This document shows, piece by piece, positions 1 through 13,700 of a stretch of 64,000 nt of DNA. The notes below the pieces were generated by a model. That model was given only the letters and a program-made list of their open reading frames with translations. It was not told the DNA's origin and did not search any database. Positions within the stretch are counted from its first letter, which is position 1. Each line of letters opens with the position of its first letter. Both the position numbers and the translations under genes were made by a program. This DNA is from Strongylocentrotus droebachiensis (taxonomy: Eukaryota; Echinodermata; Echinoidea; Camarodonta; Strongylocentrotidae): the NCBI GenBank assembly GCA_035222895.1, contig JAVYIG010002094.1, positions 1 to 64,000 on the forward strand. The letters run 5' to 3'.

Positions 1-66
1 ATAAGGTCATCTTGAGGTCATGTCAAGCCAATGCAACCTGGGGCAACATCGAACCACTTTGTGACA
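1..66 (+). CDS. Exon: C-terminal end of a Sushi/CCP domain (partial)
   Basis: Reading from base 3 gives the end of a Sushi repeat, with a Cys, the Trp of the W-x(4)-P-x-C signature (WGNIEPLC) and the last Cys. It ends in phase 1 before donor GTAAGT at 67. The start of the exon lies before the window. Confidence 0.8.
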
Positions 67-1737
67 GTAAGTTAAAGGAAAAGTTGAGTGTTGGTAAAGA
101 GGGCGCTATAATTTTTTTGTGAAATAATGAAAGATTGAGTGTCAAATTTGAAAGAACATACAATTTAAATGGCTAAAATCTGAATGAATATCTGTGGGGC
201 TCCTAAAATATTCAATAATTTTGAACCAGGCTTTAACAGGCTTGCTAAGCCGTTTGTAATTTGTGTAAACCTTTCGAGCATCGTACAGTTATAACTATTA
301 GTTTGTAATGTAATGGCGCAGGTTTGGGTTACTAAATTCGGTTTGACCAAAACTGTACTCTCTATCGGAAAAACTGAAATATTCTTGTACAAAAATTGGC
401 TGTGTTGTCCTCCAAAGGTGTTGGGGGAATCGCCCAACAAGGAAATTTTCAAATGATAATTGGATAGATATAGGCCTTCTTATATTTAGTGAAACCCCAA
501 TGGCAATGCCTGGTCTGGACAAAATTGACAAAGATGTTAGAAAGTATATATTTGTAATCCCCAAAGCCACTTTATGTACTGCCAGTACATGCTCTTTAGC
601 ATACCTTGATGACATTTACGCATATAATATGTCGAATCGTTTAAACGTGCAAGTCACACAATAGAGGCGTTCACACATATACAAAAGTGAGATTTAAAAA
701 TCGATTTTTGCATCAACATACACAAATCCTAGATTATTTTTGCGTGTATGGACAGAATAATTCCTTAATTTTTGCGATTCGCATTGCGATCCAATTTGCA
801 GTAAGTCTTGCGATTTTTCAGAATAATCGCGATAGTTTGCCGGGCGTTGTGTGTATGAATGGAATCGAGAATCGAATATCGATTTATTTAATTCCGGGAT
901 TCCAAGCGTGCATACAACGTCGAGATTCACGCATGCGCAGTTCAGACGTTCTAGTCGTCGAGCGAGAATTCTCCCTGTGTGTGAATGGTCGCCAACAAAA
1001 ATGTTTGCATAGCAATCCAATTCGCACTAAATTGACATGTGTACACGGTGGCCCAAATAAAATTGATCTTTGCATCGCGATCCAAATCGCACTAACTGTT
1101 ATTTGTAAACGGGCCTAATGGCTAAGTAATCCGTGTTTAAAGAACATCGTTTGAAGCACTCTATAATTTGCATTTATATATTTAATTGTCTTTGGATTCA
1201 TTCTTTTCTTTTGCACAGTCATCGTGACTTGTCCCGCCAATATCAGCCTGAAGTACGGAAGTGTAACCCCTGATATCTGTACCAAGCCTGACCCCGTGCC
1301 CTTTGACACTGAATGTAACTTCCAATGTGAGAGTGGATTCCGTATGTATGGTCCTTATTCCCAGATGTGCACTTCAGATGGATCTTGGAACAATCAAAGA
1401 AGTGTCGGATGCGAGGGTAAATATTAGGTCTATGAATAGATTATTGATTGTGAGGTCTGTAAATTAATCAAGTCTATGGAGAAAAGAAAATGAATAAAAC
1501 GGAGAACGCTTGAGAAAAATTACCATTATTAAGAAAAGAAGGATTTGTTTGACTTGATTAAAACTATCGAGTGATAACATTTATAAATTTGAATAAAGCT
1601 TCATTCATCCTTGGTTGGTAAATCGTAACAGTATTGTACTACAACGATGATTATTTTCATGGGTTATCCTGTCAATGTATCTTTCTCGTTTCATTTTGCT
1701 TTATGTAAGCATTCAATGTACTATACTTGACGAATAA

Positions 1738-1775
<38 letters not shown>

Positions 1776-4700
1776 GATAATTTAATCGGATAGGCCTGAG
1801 TTTATATTTCACTTTTGATCAAAACACCAGTGTGTTTTGTTTGAATGAAAACATATAGTTGGGGTCAATAGTGGCAACAGTTCATATTTCTGGAAAGTAA
1901 ACCTCGAAGAAAAATTACAGCGCACTTGTAGATATTTTTCGAAAGTAATTGCGTTATTTTGCATATTTTGCTAATTTTTTACCATTGCAGATGTGCAGTC
2001 TCCTGTGTTTGATCATACATGTCCGATTTATGTTTACGAAAACGCTGAGAGAAAAACAACTCACGCAACAGTTTGGTACGATGATATTACAGCCATCGAT
2101 AACTCTGGATTCGTTACTATTGTAAAGTAAGAGTGCTGTTATTTTCATATATTAGTACAGTTATTACTCTACTGTTACAAGCCACACCGCAATTACTCTA
2201 CTTCGTGTACTAAGCACTTGTTAATTTGTTTCTACTTAAAATCCTCTCCAATGCTATCTTTCACGTGCTACTGAGCATTATGTTACAGTTCCATTGAAAT
2301 TCCATTAAAGAGCATAAATGCATCAGTTATTTCCATGTATTTATTTCAAGGCAAGTAAGTTGATTTATGAAGTTTGAAATCATAAACAGTAAATGCTGCT
2401 ATTTTTTTCTTCATTGTCTAGAAAATGTTTAACCACTATTAACATTTGATCATCATCCATATATAACGTCAGTGTAATGGGAGGTCGGTGACATATTGGC
2501 CACAACTTCCGTGAAAATTGCTAATGTTATATTTTAAAAAATTTGGTTTAAAGTTGAGTCTAACATACATTTTCAATTTGGCATAGGGCCTGTGTAGTTT
2601 ACCCCCACCCCGCCCATACCAAAAATGACGTTTAAAATTGCTTATTACAATCACATAGTATAAAGTGAAAAATTTATATTAAAAAACGAAAAATAATATT
2701 CATATACATAAAGGAATAGTTAAATTTTGAATAGTGTCTACTTTTTCTCAATATTTTAGAGTTATCGATCATTTAGGTCCAGGGAGTAATTTCAGTGAAG
2801 GTTCCACGACAATTCCTTATATCGCTACAGACATGTCTGGAAATTCTGGGAAATGTGAAGTTATTGTGACAGTTCAAGGTAAATTTGATTTCTGTACATA
2901 AGAACGATAATGTGATTTCTCCTGAACATAAGAACGATAATGGGATATCTCCTGACCATAAGAACGGTAATGGGATATCTCCTGTACATAAGAACGATAA
3001 TGGGATATCTCCTGTACATAAGAACGACAATGGGATATTTTATTTACATGAGAACGATTATGAAATATCTTCTTTACATAAGAACGATAATGGTATATCT
3101 TATGTGCATAAAAAATATTATTATTACTGTACAATTTAAATTTTAGTTTTTATATATTTTGATTCTTCAAATCATTATTATTTGCAGGTGTAATATTTGA
3201 AATCCATACTTAATAAAAACGTATCAAACAAACAATTTTAACAATTTTATCAGTAACAACAAAAGTTTAATAGTACAAATAACTTTTATACAATAAAGAG
3301 TTATTTATGTATCCCAATTCAGCTGTAAACAAAATAGGTAGGGCAGAAATGGTGAGGAAATTCTTGTAAAAGCTTCCTCTGTCGGCAGATATACATTCCT
3401 ACAGTATTTTTTGTTGTTGCAATTATGGTTAAGGGTATATGCTCATATGAATCTTTGGTATGTATTTATGAAAAGTTTATAATGCATTTTACATGTACAT
3501 TGATCATTTTGAGCAGTTTTCCGATGTCCCAGACTGCAAGCACCGTCAAGGGGTTCGATAGCAAACTGCAGCGATCCAGTGTACGGCGCAGAGTGCACCT
3601 TCAGTTGTAACAAGGGTTATGAGATCATTGGCTCAATGTCACGTGAGTGCGTTCTGCAAAACGGTCTGGCTCCTGCTTCCTGGGATGGTACCCAACCAGT
3701 CTGCCAAGGTAAATGTTAATCCATAGCTTTACAATCAACAATTCCAAATTGCAATTTATAATGCGAATGTGTCATGCCCAACCTAAAACCTTATACATTA
3801 TGAAGCGTATCCGGACACCTAACCCCTGGACATCCATCCCCGGATAACCACCCCTAGTCAAGTACCCCTCGGACAACTACCCCCCGGGACAAATACCCCC
3901 TAGGATAGTTGTCCCGGGGGTAGTTGTCCTAGAGGATGGTTGTCGTAGGGGGTAGTTGTCTGGGGGTAGTAGTCCGGAGGGTAGTTCTTCGAATGCTCAA
4001 TACATTATTTGTATTCTATAATGATTATACATTACAGTGTATATCTATAATCTGTTTACAAACTTACAGAGAACAATGATTAGTACAAGTAACTCTTTCA
4101 CAGAATATTATATGTATATTCCTCTTAGCACACACTTTACGAGTATCCGTCGATTCAATTGCTTGCATAACATTTTTTGGAATAAACCTCAGAATCTTTA
4201 TTGTCCACGCTCCCGCCTCTCTTCTAATTGCCCTGAGCACACATTCTCGTTTCTCCTTCTTTGATTTATATTGATGTTTTAACTACCTAACACTACAACA
4301 GTCAAATCTTGCGAGGCTTTGCCTACCGCGCCCCTCGTCATAAAATCCGGCTGCAGTGCCGTCCCACCAGACACAGAACCCTACGGTACTCTCTGCTCCT
4401 TATACTGCCCATACGGCTATGGCGGCGTGGGAGAAAGCCAGAAAAGATGTCAGGACGACAGAACGTGGAGTAGCACCAACTTCACTTGTGAAGGTAAGGA
4501 TTAGTCGATAATTGACACATGTATCCACAAATCCAACATTTAACAGAAGAAAATAATTTGAATATATCAACAATTATTCTACTTTTGAAGAAGAGGAAAA
4601 AATTTTCTTTGCGGGCATGCCTTGAACCATAATGCATGGCCCTACAGAGGAATTTTTCCTGTTGTGGAGCGGGGGAAAATGCAATGAATTGTTGATGATT

Positions 4701-7700
4701 TATTGCATTTTCTTTGTGTTTTTTGTATTTGTGGGGGCGGCGACGTACCCTAGCCCCCTATGCGTACAGTCAGTCGACCGTGTCGATCAGCTATATTACT
4801 GCCCTTTTGTGAGGCATTAATCCTCAATACTGTCAGTTATGACTTACGGACGCAGGCCCCCTAGTTGATTAGCATAGTAGTACACACATGCTTTAGCAGT
4901 CACGCAAAACAAACACTCGCAAATTATTATTCAATAAAATCTGAGAATTTTATATCATTTAGATCTATTAGGAATAAATCATTGTCAAAATCATTCCATA
5001 AATTGGGGTAAAAATAATTATTCCACCTTTATGAATAACAGTGTATGATACATTTATAAAAACGAGCTGACAGGTGATTGATGACATTTACTAATAACAA
5101 AGGTCCAAGTATTGAACCTTGAGGTACACCATGTGTTATTCTAATTTCTAAAGGGGCATTATTCACAGGAGTGACTATTATTCTTATTGTTCAGTTAGGT
5201 AACTTTCAAACCAGAGAGTTTCCCATTACACCAATTGAAGGCAGCTTTTTAAAAGGGAAATTATGATCTTCCAATAGACACCTCAGTGGTGATAGCCAAA
5301 GAACTAATATATGTTCTACAATCAAATGTGTCAAAAGGGACGTATTGTAACATCCTATTATATGTATTTGATATTATGTAGTATCATTAAATGATTTACA
5401 ATCGTGCAGTAATCGGTAGACACTCTCATTGCATGATATATTTGTATTGATAGTATTTTGTTGTTTCTTGTGTCAGTGGGGAAATTTAATGTGTGTGTGT
5501 GTGTGTGTGTGTGTATATTTATTTTGTTAATACGGATCAATAAATTAGACATCTTGCCCTTACCCAGATTAACCTTATTTTTCAAATGGTGTTATATTTT
5601 TTCCTTTGTTATAATGTCTTCCAGCAACGAAATGCGAACCACTGGTTCTCTCAGCTCGAATGCAAGTCACCCCCTCAGAGTGCACAGACGATCCTGCTTT
5701 TGGAGAGACATGTCTGATCAGCTGTGATGCGGGAGGCTACACTGTAGACCCCCAACACTTTTCTTATACATCATGCCTCGGGAATGGCCAGTGGTCGCGT
5801 GACATATCGCAGGCATCGTGCAAAGGTCTGTTTAAAACATATGGAGTGAAGGGGTATATTTACACGTTTGTGGGTCTTCTAAACATCTAAACCCATTCTT
5901 ATTACTCAAAACAAGAAAATGTGTAGCTTTACAAATTGAGAAATGGCCAATGGATTCGTATATCACATGCATAACAAAACGACAAGAAAAACTATATCAT
6001 AATTTTATGTTAAGGAAACCGATGGAAGGCATTTACGCATAATTAATGCTTGTCATCTGCGCTTGCGCAGATGTCTGTACGCGAATGCTGTCAGCTTCGT
6101 TCATAAATTACCTTATGAATTGTCCTTAGTTTGATATTTCATGGCAAATAACATTGCTTTTTAGAACATAATAGAAAACTTTTATAAACATCACCATCCC
6201 AGTATCATTTTGATCAGCCTTTAATGTGATTGTATGTACAGATGGTTTTGAGAGGTAATATAATTCATCCTTTGGATTGCTTTCTCGATTTACCTCTTGC
6301 CTTCAGACTTCAAGCCGCCTACATTTACATATTGCCCATATGACTTCATAGTATACGCATCGCGAGGGGAAATCGAAGCTGATGTAACCTGGAATGTTAC
6401 GGCGTATGATAACGAAGGACTATCGCCATCAATCAGCTGCAATGTACAGCAAGGCAAGATGGAAGAAGGTGACTACTCAGTCACGTGTGTCGCCATTGAT
6501 ACATCTGGGAATTCCGCGAGATGCTCATTCGACGTATCTTTGAAAAGTAAGGAAGTGGTAGTATAATAATCACCTTCCATGTTTGAAGTCATTGTTTCCG
6601 TGCCCCGTAATGGTAATATAAAAATTGTCAAACGATTTGTAAATGAATTACAAACTCACACCAGCACACTTCCATGCACAGAATTGTTTTACTTGGTCTA
6701 TATGTACAAAGATTTCATGTTTGATTAGGAAAGTCCGCAGCAAGGTTCATAAACATTTCACAGGAATATAAAACTTTCTATACTGAAAAGGCCTATTTAT
6801 TGTTGTCATTGAAAATTGGATGTCATTTGTTATTCCTTCTCTAGTCCGACGCTGCACTTCTCTGTCGCCTCCCATTTTCGGGGAGTTTAAGGGATCTACT
6901 CCTTGTGACAACGTTTGGGGCAGCCTCTGTTCTGTGACCTGCTCTGTAGGACACACCCTAGTTGGTCCATCTGAAACTACTTGCGAGTACGATGGCACCA
7001 GGATGAAATGGGATCGCCCATCGATACCATACTGTGACGGTAACTTTCTTGAATTGATGAAAATCGGAAACCAATGCACATTCGCTTTGAAACGTTATTA
7101 TGTAATGCTTATAAGTTCACTATAGTTCCTGCCTTAAATTCCATATCTTGCTTTTCACGTGAAACCATCAACTATGAAACAAAGAATAAATATGTCACAT
7201 AATTTCTTACGATCAAATATTATGAATAGCTTCAAATTCCATTTTATCCCTTTCTTCCGTTAAGCATTGAAATCCTGTTTTAAGCCCCTCACGATCATTT
7301 CCAAACGCTCTTCATCACTTCTACCTATTCTCTACGTAAATTTTATATGATTTGTTTTAGTGAATGTTGGGCTCTATTGCTCTGCCGTACCTCCTCGGCT
7401 CTGCACTGTTTGTCTATCATGGATTCAAAGGTTATTACCATGCAGTGTAAAAAGGGTGGAATTCTGGTAGTGACATATCCTCCACTTCTTTCTCTCGTTT
7501 GTTTATTACTCTGTTATCGTATGTTTCAGTCCAAAACTGCAAGGAAGATGTCATTTATTATCAGTTGCATCGTAAGTTTGATATAGTTGTGTGAGAATCT
7601 ATTTTCGTTTCTCATTCCGTCACACATTATAGCATTTCCTTTTTGTTTTCTTTTTAGAAACGCAATGTCCAGCTCTAACCATTCCTGATAACGTTTACGT

Positions 7701-10700
7701 CTACCCCACGATGTGCACCGGTACGGGAAAGCTGTACTATGGCACAACCTGTTCCTTCTTCTGCAGCGATGGGTTAACCTTAGAGGGCGCTGTTGCACCT
7801 GTCAGCTGCCTCAGTAATGGCACCTGGGATCGGACAGTGAATGAAAACACAAAGATTGCGTGCGTAGGTAAGAACAAAAAAAGCCACCTATCTAGGCATA
7901 ATTTGGCACACTTGCATCGATCACTTCGTCACAACATGACTTTTTATTTTATTTGAAGCAGTATGCGCTATATTGTGTTCGATTCCAACCGGGTTATCAA
8001 AACCCGCCTAATCAAAATCTCTGAGAACGAAAAGACTAGAGGATGAGACTATACGGAAGTCAGTCAGTCGTTGTTGTTTTTTTAAATCTCTAAATACCTC
8101 TTACAGGACATTTATCTGTATAGAACACGTAATCGTATAATTGTGTCGCGCTTTCACACGTTCCCTATAACATTTCACTCTCGACCATTTAAAGACATGT
8201 AAAAATGTCATCCATTTGAATATCGTGTACCATATATCATGCATGTAAAATATTCAAAATATATGTTTTGCTTCATATTTTTGTTTCGTGGACAGATCGA
8301 ATTTCGCCCACCCTCCTTTCTTGTCCTGGGCCAATATCAGCCACGCGCACGGAGATTTCGGGAGTGGAAGTCGCCTTCGATGTCCCTGTGGCAACCGACA
8401 ACTATGACGGCAATCTGGAGATCGTTACAACTCCTAAGAATCTTTCTTCGCCATTCAACTTTACTGTCGACACGTTGTGTATTTACGAGTTCTACGACGA
8501 CAACAACAATAGCGTGTTCTGTGCTTTTCAAATCTACGTCGAAGGTATTCTTCTTTTGACCGCTATGTTTGGATAATGCGCTCACCCATCGATGCATTTC
8601 AGCTATTATTTTGTTTCGCCCTTAAAGATAACTTTCTTTCCCATATACTGTGTTTCTTAAAACGTTTGGAGCTAAATGGACCATATTGGATACAATTCAT
8701 CAGTCAAGCTCTGTTCACACAAGAGATTATATATCCCATATCTCTGTACAGCCGGCACCGCTCCACCACTGTGCATTGTATTAAGTGCGTGGACCGTGGT
8801 AGAGACTATAGGCGACACAGTTCTCAAACTGAATCATCTCACTAAAAAACTTGCGCTCGGCAAAGATGTAATTGTCTTACATCTTGGATACGCGGGGGAT
8901 AACATTGATCAATCTAAACGAGTCTTATATGGTTGGAAAGATAAAATTACATCGAAAAATGACTTTCTCAAACTAAAAATTAGAAGAAGGTGGTATGCCA
9001 AATGTTGACATGGTATAAGACTCTGCCGCCCGAACGTTGATTTTACACAGAAAACGAGCTGAAGATAACAAGAAAATTATTATTTTAACAAATAAAACGC
9101 GATAGAATAAATGAAATTGTAATTTTATTTTGCTTTACCCAAAAGAACATAGTCTTTGTCCTATTATACTAATCAAACTAGGCAAAATATGTGGTACTTT
9201 TAGCAGAATGAAGATGGATGTAAAAATTATTAAAAAAAGTGTTTTTCACGTCATTCTCCATAGAACTTGTTTGGTAATAAAAACAAGCGCTGTTCAGTAA
9301 CCCAGACGTTTTGATATGAGAGGAATATAAACGCTAAAGGAGCCGAATGAATATAATGGCTATCATAGAGTATGAAATCATGTTAAATTGCTTTCATTCT
9401 AAATGGATCTATCAGACTTTTGCACTTAGTCTTTAGGAAAACCTTCAAGACCCCTCAAAATGCACCTGCTGGAAATTAACATCATTTGTTCTAAATATCT
9501 CCTAATTTGCTTATATTAATGTAGATGCCTTGGAACCTATCGTTGAATTTTGTCCTGTTAACATGAACGTCACTGCGAGTCAACGCCTGACTGAAGTAAA
9601 TTGGGAAGAGCCCGAGTTCCATGAAGTAACTGGTGACCCTCTAGAAATCACCAGTAACTATGACAACCCGTCTGAGCTACCTTGGGGAACCGTAGTTGTT
9701 GTCTATACGGCTATCAATACCGATAACGGAAAGGTTGCCATATGCCAGTTTAGCGTAGATGTCAAACGTGAGTGGAAATTTGGTTAGATGGAATTTTAAA
9801 TTAAGAACTTACGCATGATGGGAAGACTACATGCAATTGATCTGCAGATATAAGGAACCCTTTCTGCAAGGTGTTCTAAATAGGTAATAATCACATCTAA
9901 TTTAAAGGGACTTGGTAACAATGTTCAGATGAGAGATAGTGGTGCTAAGGTAGTGACTTCAATGCTAGATGTACAATTAAAGATAATCTGAAAATTTGAG
10001 TGAAAACGGACAATTATTCATGGTACAAATTGGGAAAAACTGATCTGATCGATTCCTTAATTCTCCCAACTATATTATTACAATTTAATTACATTTTAGG
10101 TGAATGGAAATCGTCACAAAGCAATAAAATGGCTCTACATTCCATTCCAGACATTTAAGTGTTGACAGATTGCTTATAGCCTGTTTTATGTCTTTTTTTC
10201 ATTGAAAAACGGTTGGGAAAATTCAAAAATAGTTAGGAGAATTTACTGTTAATCACTGTTAGAGGGTGTCATACATCGACTCCTTCAAAGAAAACCATAG
10301 GTATCTTCGTGGTTTGAGAATTTGTTCAGGATTTTTTGCATGTCAGAGGGTTAGTACAGTAGAAGGAATCATCAACCTTCAACAATGTTACCAAGTCACT
10401 TTAAAGAAAATGTTTTATTTCTTTCAAACCGCCGTGTTTTTCTGTTCGAATGTGAAAATTTAACTGGAATTGACATTTTACCTTTAGTTACTGACATGTC
10501 TCGTAGTTGTAAGATCTCCGGTTAGTTTAAACACAAAATTCAGATTCAGGTCTAGTACGATGCAACTTGTCCCAGCCAATTATTATTTTGAGACCATACC
10601 TTTTATCAGGAGAATTACTCCCTGGACAATCACCCCCGTAAAGTTACCCCCCCCCCCCCCCCGGAAATGAATACAGATTTTTGAAGTTTTTAGTTCAGGG

Positions 10701-13700
10701 CAAATGGGAGGGAAGCTCGCATTATACGTCACAGTGTTGCCAATTTGAGTATCAATTAAACAATTCTTAACTCGCGCATTTATAATCGGATTTTTCTCAA
10801 ACTTTCACTAGCTTGTTTATCTGGGTATTTCCCCTGCTTTATTGAAACCAATTTATTATGAACAGGCTTGGGGTAAATTTTCCGGGGGTAGTTTTCCGGG
10901 GGGTAATTGTCCCACTGGTAATTTGACGGGGGTGATCGTCCAGGGAGTAATTGTCCTGGAGCCCTTGTAATGGTCCTCCATGGACCAGACTATATCTTTC
11001 AGATGTTTGATCCGACCAGCGAATATATCAATTAAAAAGAACATTGTCATTGATTCAACATAATCATATATTTTTGACGAAATAAACCTGGAGCAAAATG
11101 ATGCATATTCCCTCAACATTACCTGTTTGTCTAATTTGCGTTTGCTCTTTTGCCATATCTTATTTAATTAGCTGTACCTTGTAGAAGGCTGGACCCACCC
11201 GAACAAGGAGCGCTAGTCTGCGACACGTGGGAGTACGGCCGATTTTGTGATATGTTTTGCAACCAGAACTACGATATACCCCGTCAAAATTCAATTGATG
11301 ACCCACCCGAAGTTTATGTATGCGGAGCGTCGGGGATGTGGTCTCCTCATGCCAATGTACCAGATTGCTCAGGTAATAAAGGAAATTAACCCTGCAACTT
11401 AAAGTTATGAACATTTCAATCAAACTTCACTGTTTCTCTTAAATCTCTTTTGACAGCCATACATGGGATATCAGTTACTTCGAATACAATGTGCAATCAT
11501 CAATGAATGATGTATAAGGGTAATCACTCAAGAACTAGGGGACTGAACGTATGGTTGTTAATCAACCATACGTTCAGTCCCTTAGTTCTTGAGTGATTTG
11601 ATATCGAAAAAACTGTTAAAGCTAATACATAGTGCTGGTAAAGGTTTTTGTACTTTCTGACTATTTATACGCGTAAGAGAAAATTATAAGCCCTAAAATT
11701 TTCGCTCTGGAAAAATTTGAATTTTCAAGAAACCTTTAGTTTGATTTCGTGAAAGTGTATGCGTTAACATAAGTCGCGCATGTGTGTGCGTATGTGTATG
11801 TGGGTAACGGCGGATTTAGTCAAAGATGGTATTGTCTCCTAACTTAAACTTTACAGGCAAGGTTCTTTGTTGATGAATTTAAGACCAAGGAACATTTGAG
11901 AATTCCAAAAGGAGAACAGTGAATATGTTGCCCAACTGGAAGAACCCTAACCTATGTTATCTCCGTATAGCATTCAATGCTTACTGAGGAATATTGATTA
12001 CTGATTATGGCAGATCAGCTCGATATAACATAAAAAATATTGAATGTTAATCAAATTAATTATCCTGAATTACACTAAGCGTTATCTTTAACCAATAAGA
12101 ATTTTTTTTTTTTTTAAGTAAAAAAAAAAAAATCAAATTGGATGATTCTCGGGGAGTGTTTCACAAAGACTAAGATGGACTAAGGACAAGATGGACAAAC
12201 ATGGCAGGTTGTTTATGCCAATAGTTCCCCTAACCATTACTGGCATTGGTTTCTCAAGGGACCTACAAATCGTTGTCATAAGTCTAATCGTTGTCACAAA
12301 TCTACAGAATTTCTAATTTTTGATTGTTCATTATTGAATGACAAAATATTATCTAAAGATCATAATATTTAAGATTTTTCCCTCTAATTTAACATCTGGT
12401 TCAAGACTTTTTAAGTGCATATGTCACAAACCGCAGTATAAGTCAAAGTCTTAAATATAACGTAGGTGTACAATGTAAGTAACCTTTTTTCTTCAACAAT
12501 GAACTTTCAAAAATGTAAATTATGTAGATTTGGGACTTCCGTTGAGCGACCAATGGTGAGAGCAACCAGTGTCAGGAATGGCTTGCCATAGTTCAAATCC
12601 AACTTAAGTCGATCTTAGTCTTTGTGAAACACCCCCAAGGTCAGATAGGAACATTCATTTTCATTTGGATACCAATTTGTATCTTTTGCAGTGGCCAGAC
12701 GTACAGGCCGAAGCAATTTACCAAGTGAGCTGCTGTACTACGCAGGAACCTGTGGAGGCGAGACAACAAACAAGGATATTGCAGAAAACTTTATAATCAT
12801 CATTAGAAACTCCCACTACAACGATATCTGCAAAGATGAGCAGGAGTGTTCTGTTCAAAACGTAGAAATTACATGCGGTCCAACCATCATGTCCACATCC
12901 CGCATCGGAATCCGTTCGCGGAGACGCAAGCGGGATCAACGAAAGCACGTTGAAGACACGATCTCACGAGGAGGTGTTAAAGAAACAGTCAGCGCCGATA
13001 TTCAGCAGCAGTTTGAATATGCCATATCCTGGGAATTCGCCGTTAATGTGGACCAGGATCCTTCCCTCAGCAACTTCGACGCCGCCCTCAACGCCGAAGA
13101 TTTCATGATCCAGATGGTTAATGCAATACAAGCGGATATCGATAACGGCACCTTCCCGCCACCATCAGTACCGGGTATCGATCTTGAAGTACAAAATGAT
13201 TCTTTGGCATATGGGTATATACAGGTTGAGTGCCCCAGCGGTTACATCTCTGACAATAGTGATCTGCATTGTTGTGAGTATACAGCCAAATATGAATTGA
13301 TCATTTAATTTCTAAGAACATGTATGAATTTCACCTGATTAAATGCAAGGAGTCTATCAGTAACTCATTTTTACCCCTGTGAAATTATAATACAATTTAG
13401 ATTGCCCACGAGTGAAGAACTAGAGAAAAGGGATATCGCAAAGGATTAATAATCAGATGACCATGAAAAAACGACTGCAAATATTTTGACTCTTATAAAT
13501 CTAGGTTGTGAACTCCTATAAATAATGCATTATGAATTGTTGGTTCCTGTTATTGCAGTTTGTGTATATATAGGCAGACAACGTTGTGCAAAGGCTGTAA
13601 ACGGTGTATGAAAATAATCCTCGTAGGCCTAGTTAAGGCTCGTCTACACGTACATGGTGCGACAAAACACCTGCGTCTTGACGTAAAGTGTTATACGCTT

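Noticed and set aside
687-1118. 143-residue plus-strand frame in intron 1
   Set aside because: Covers a MITE-like repeat with GCGATCCAA subrepeats; no recognisable domain or splice context.
2773-3146. Open frames on both strands over the 30-bp repeat
   Set aside because: They come from a stop-free unit whose length is a multiple of three; no splice sites support them, and the real exon's frame meets TAA soon after its donor.
7370-7470. Possible decayed Sushi exon after TTGTTTTAG
   Set aside because: The phase-compatible frame soon hits TAG, and the Cys/Trp pattern is not that of a Sushi repeat.
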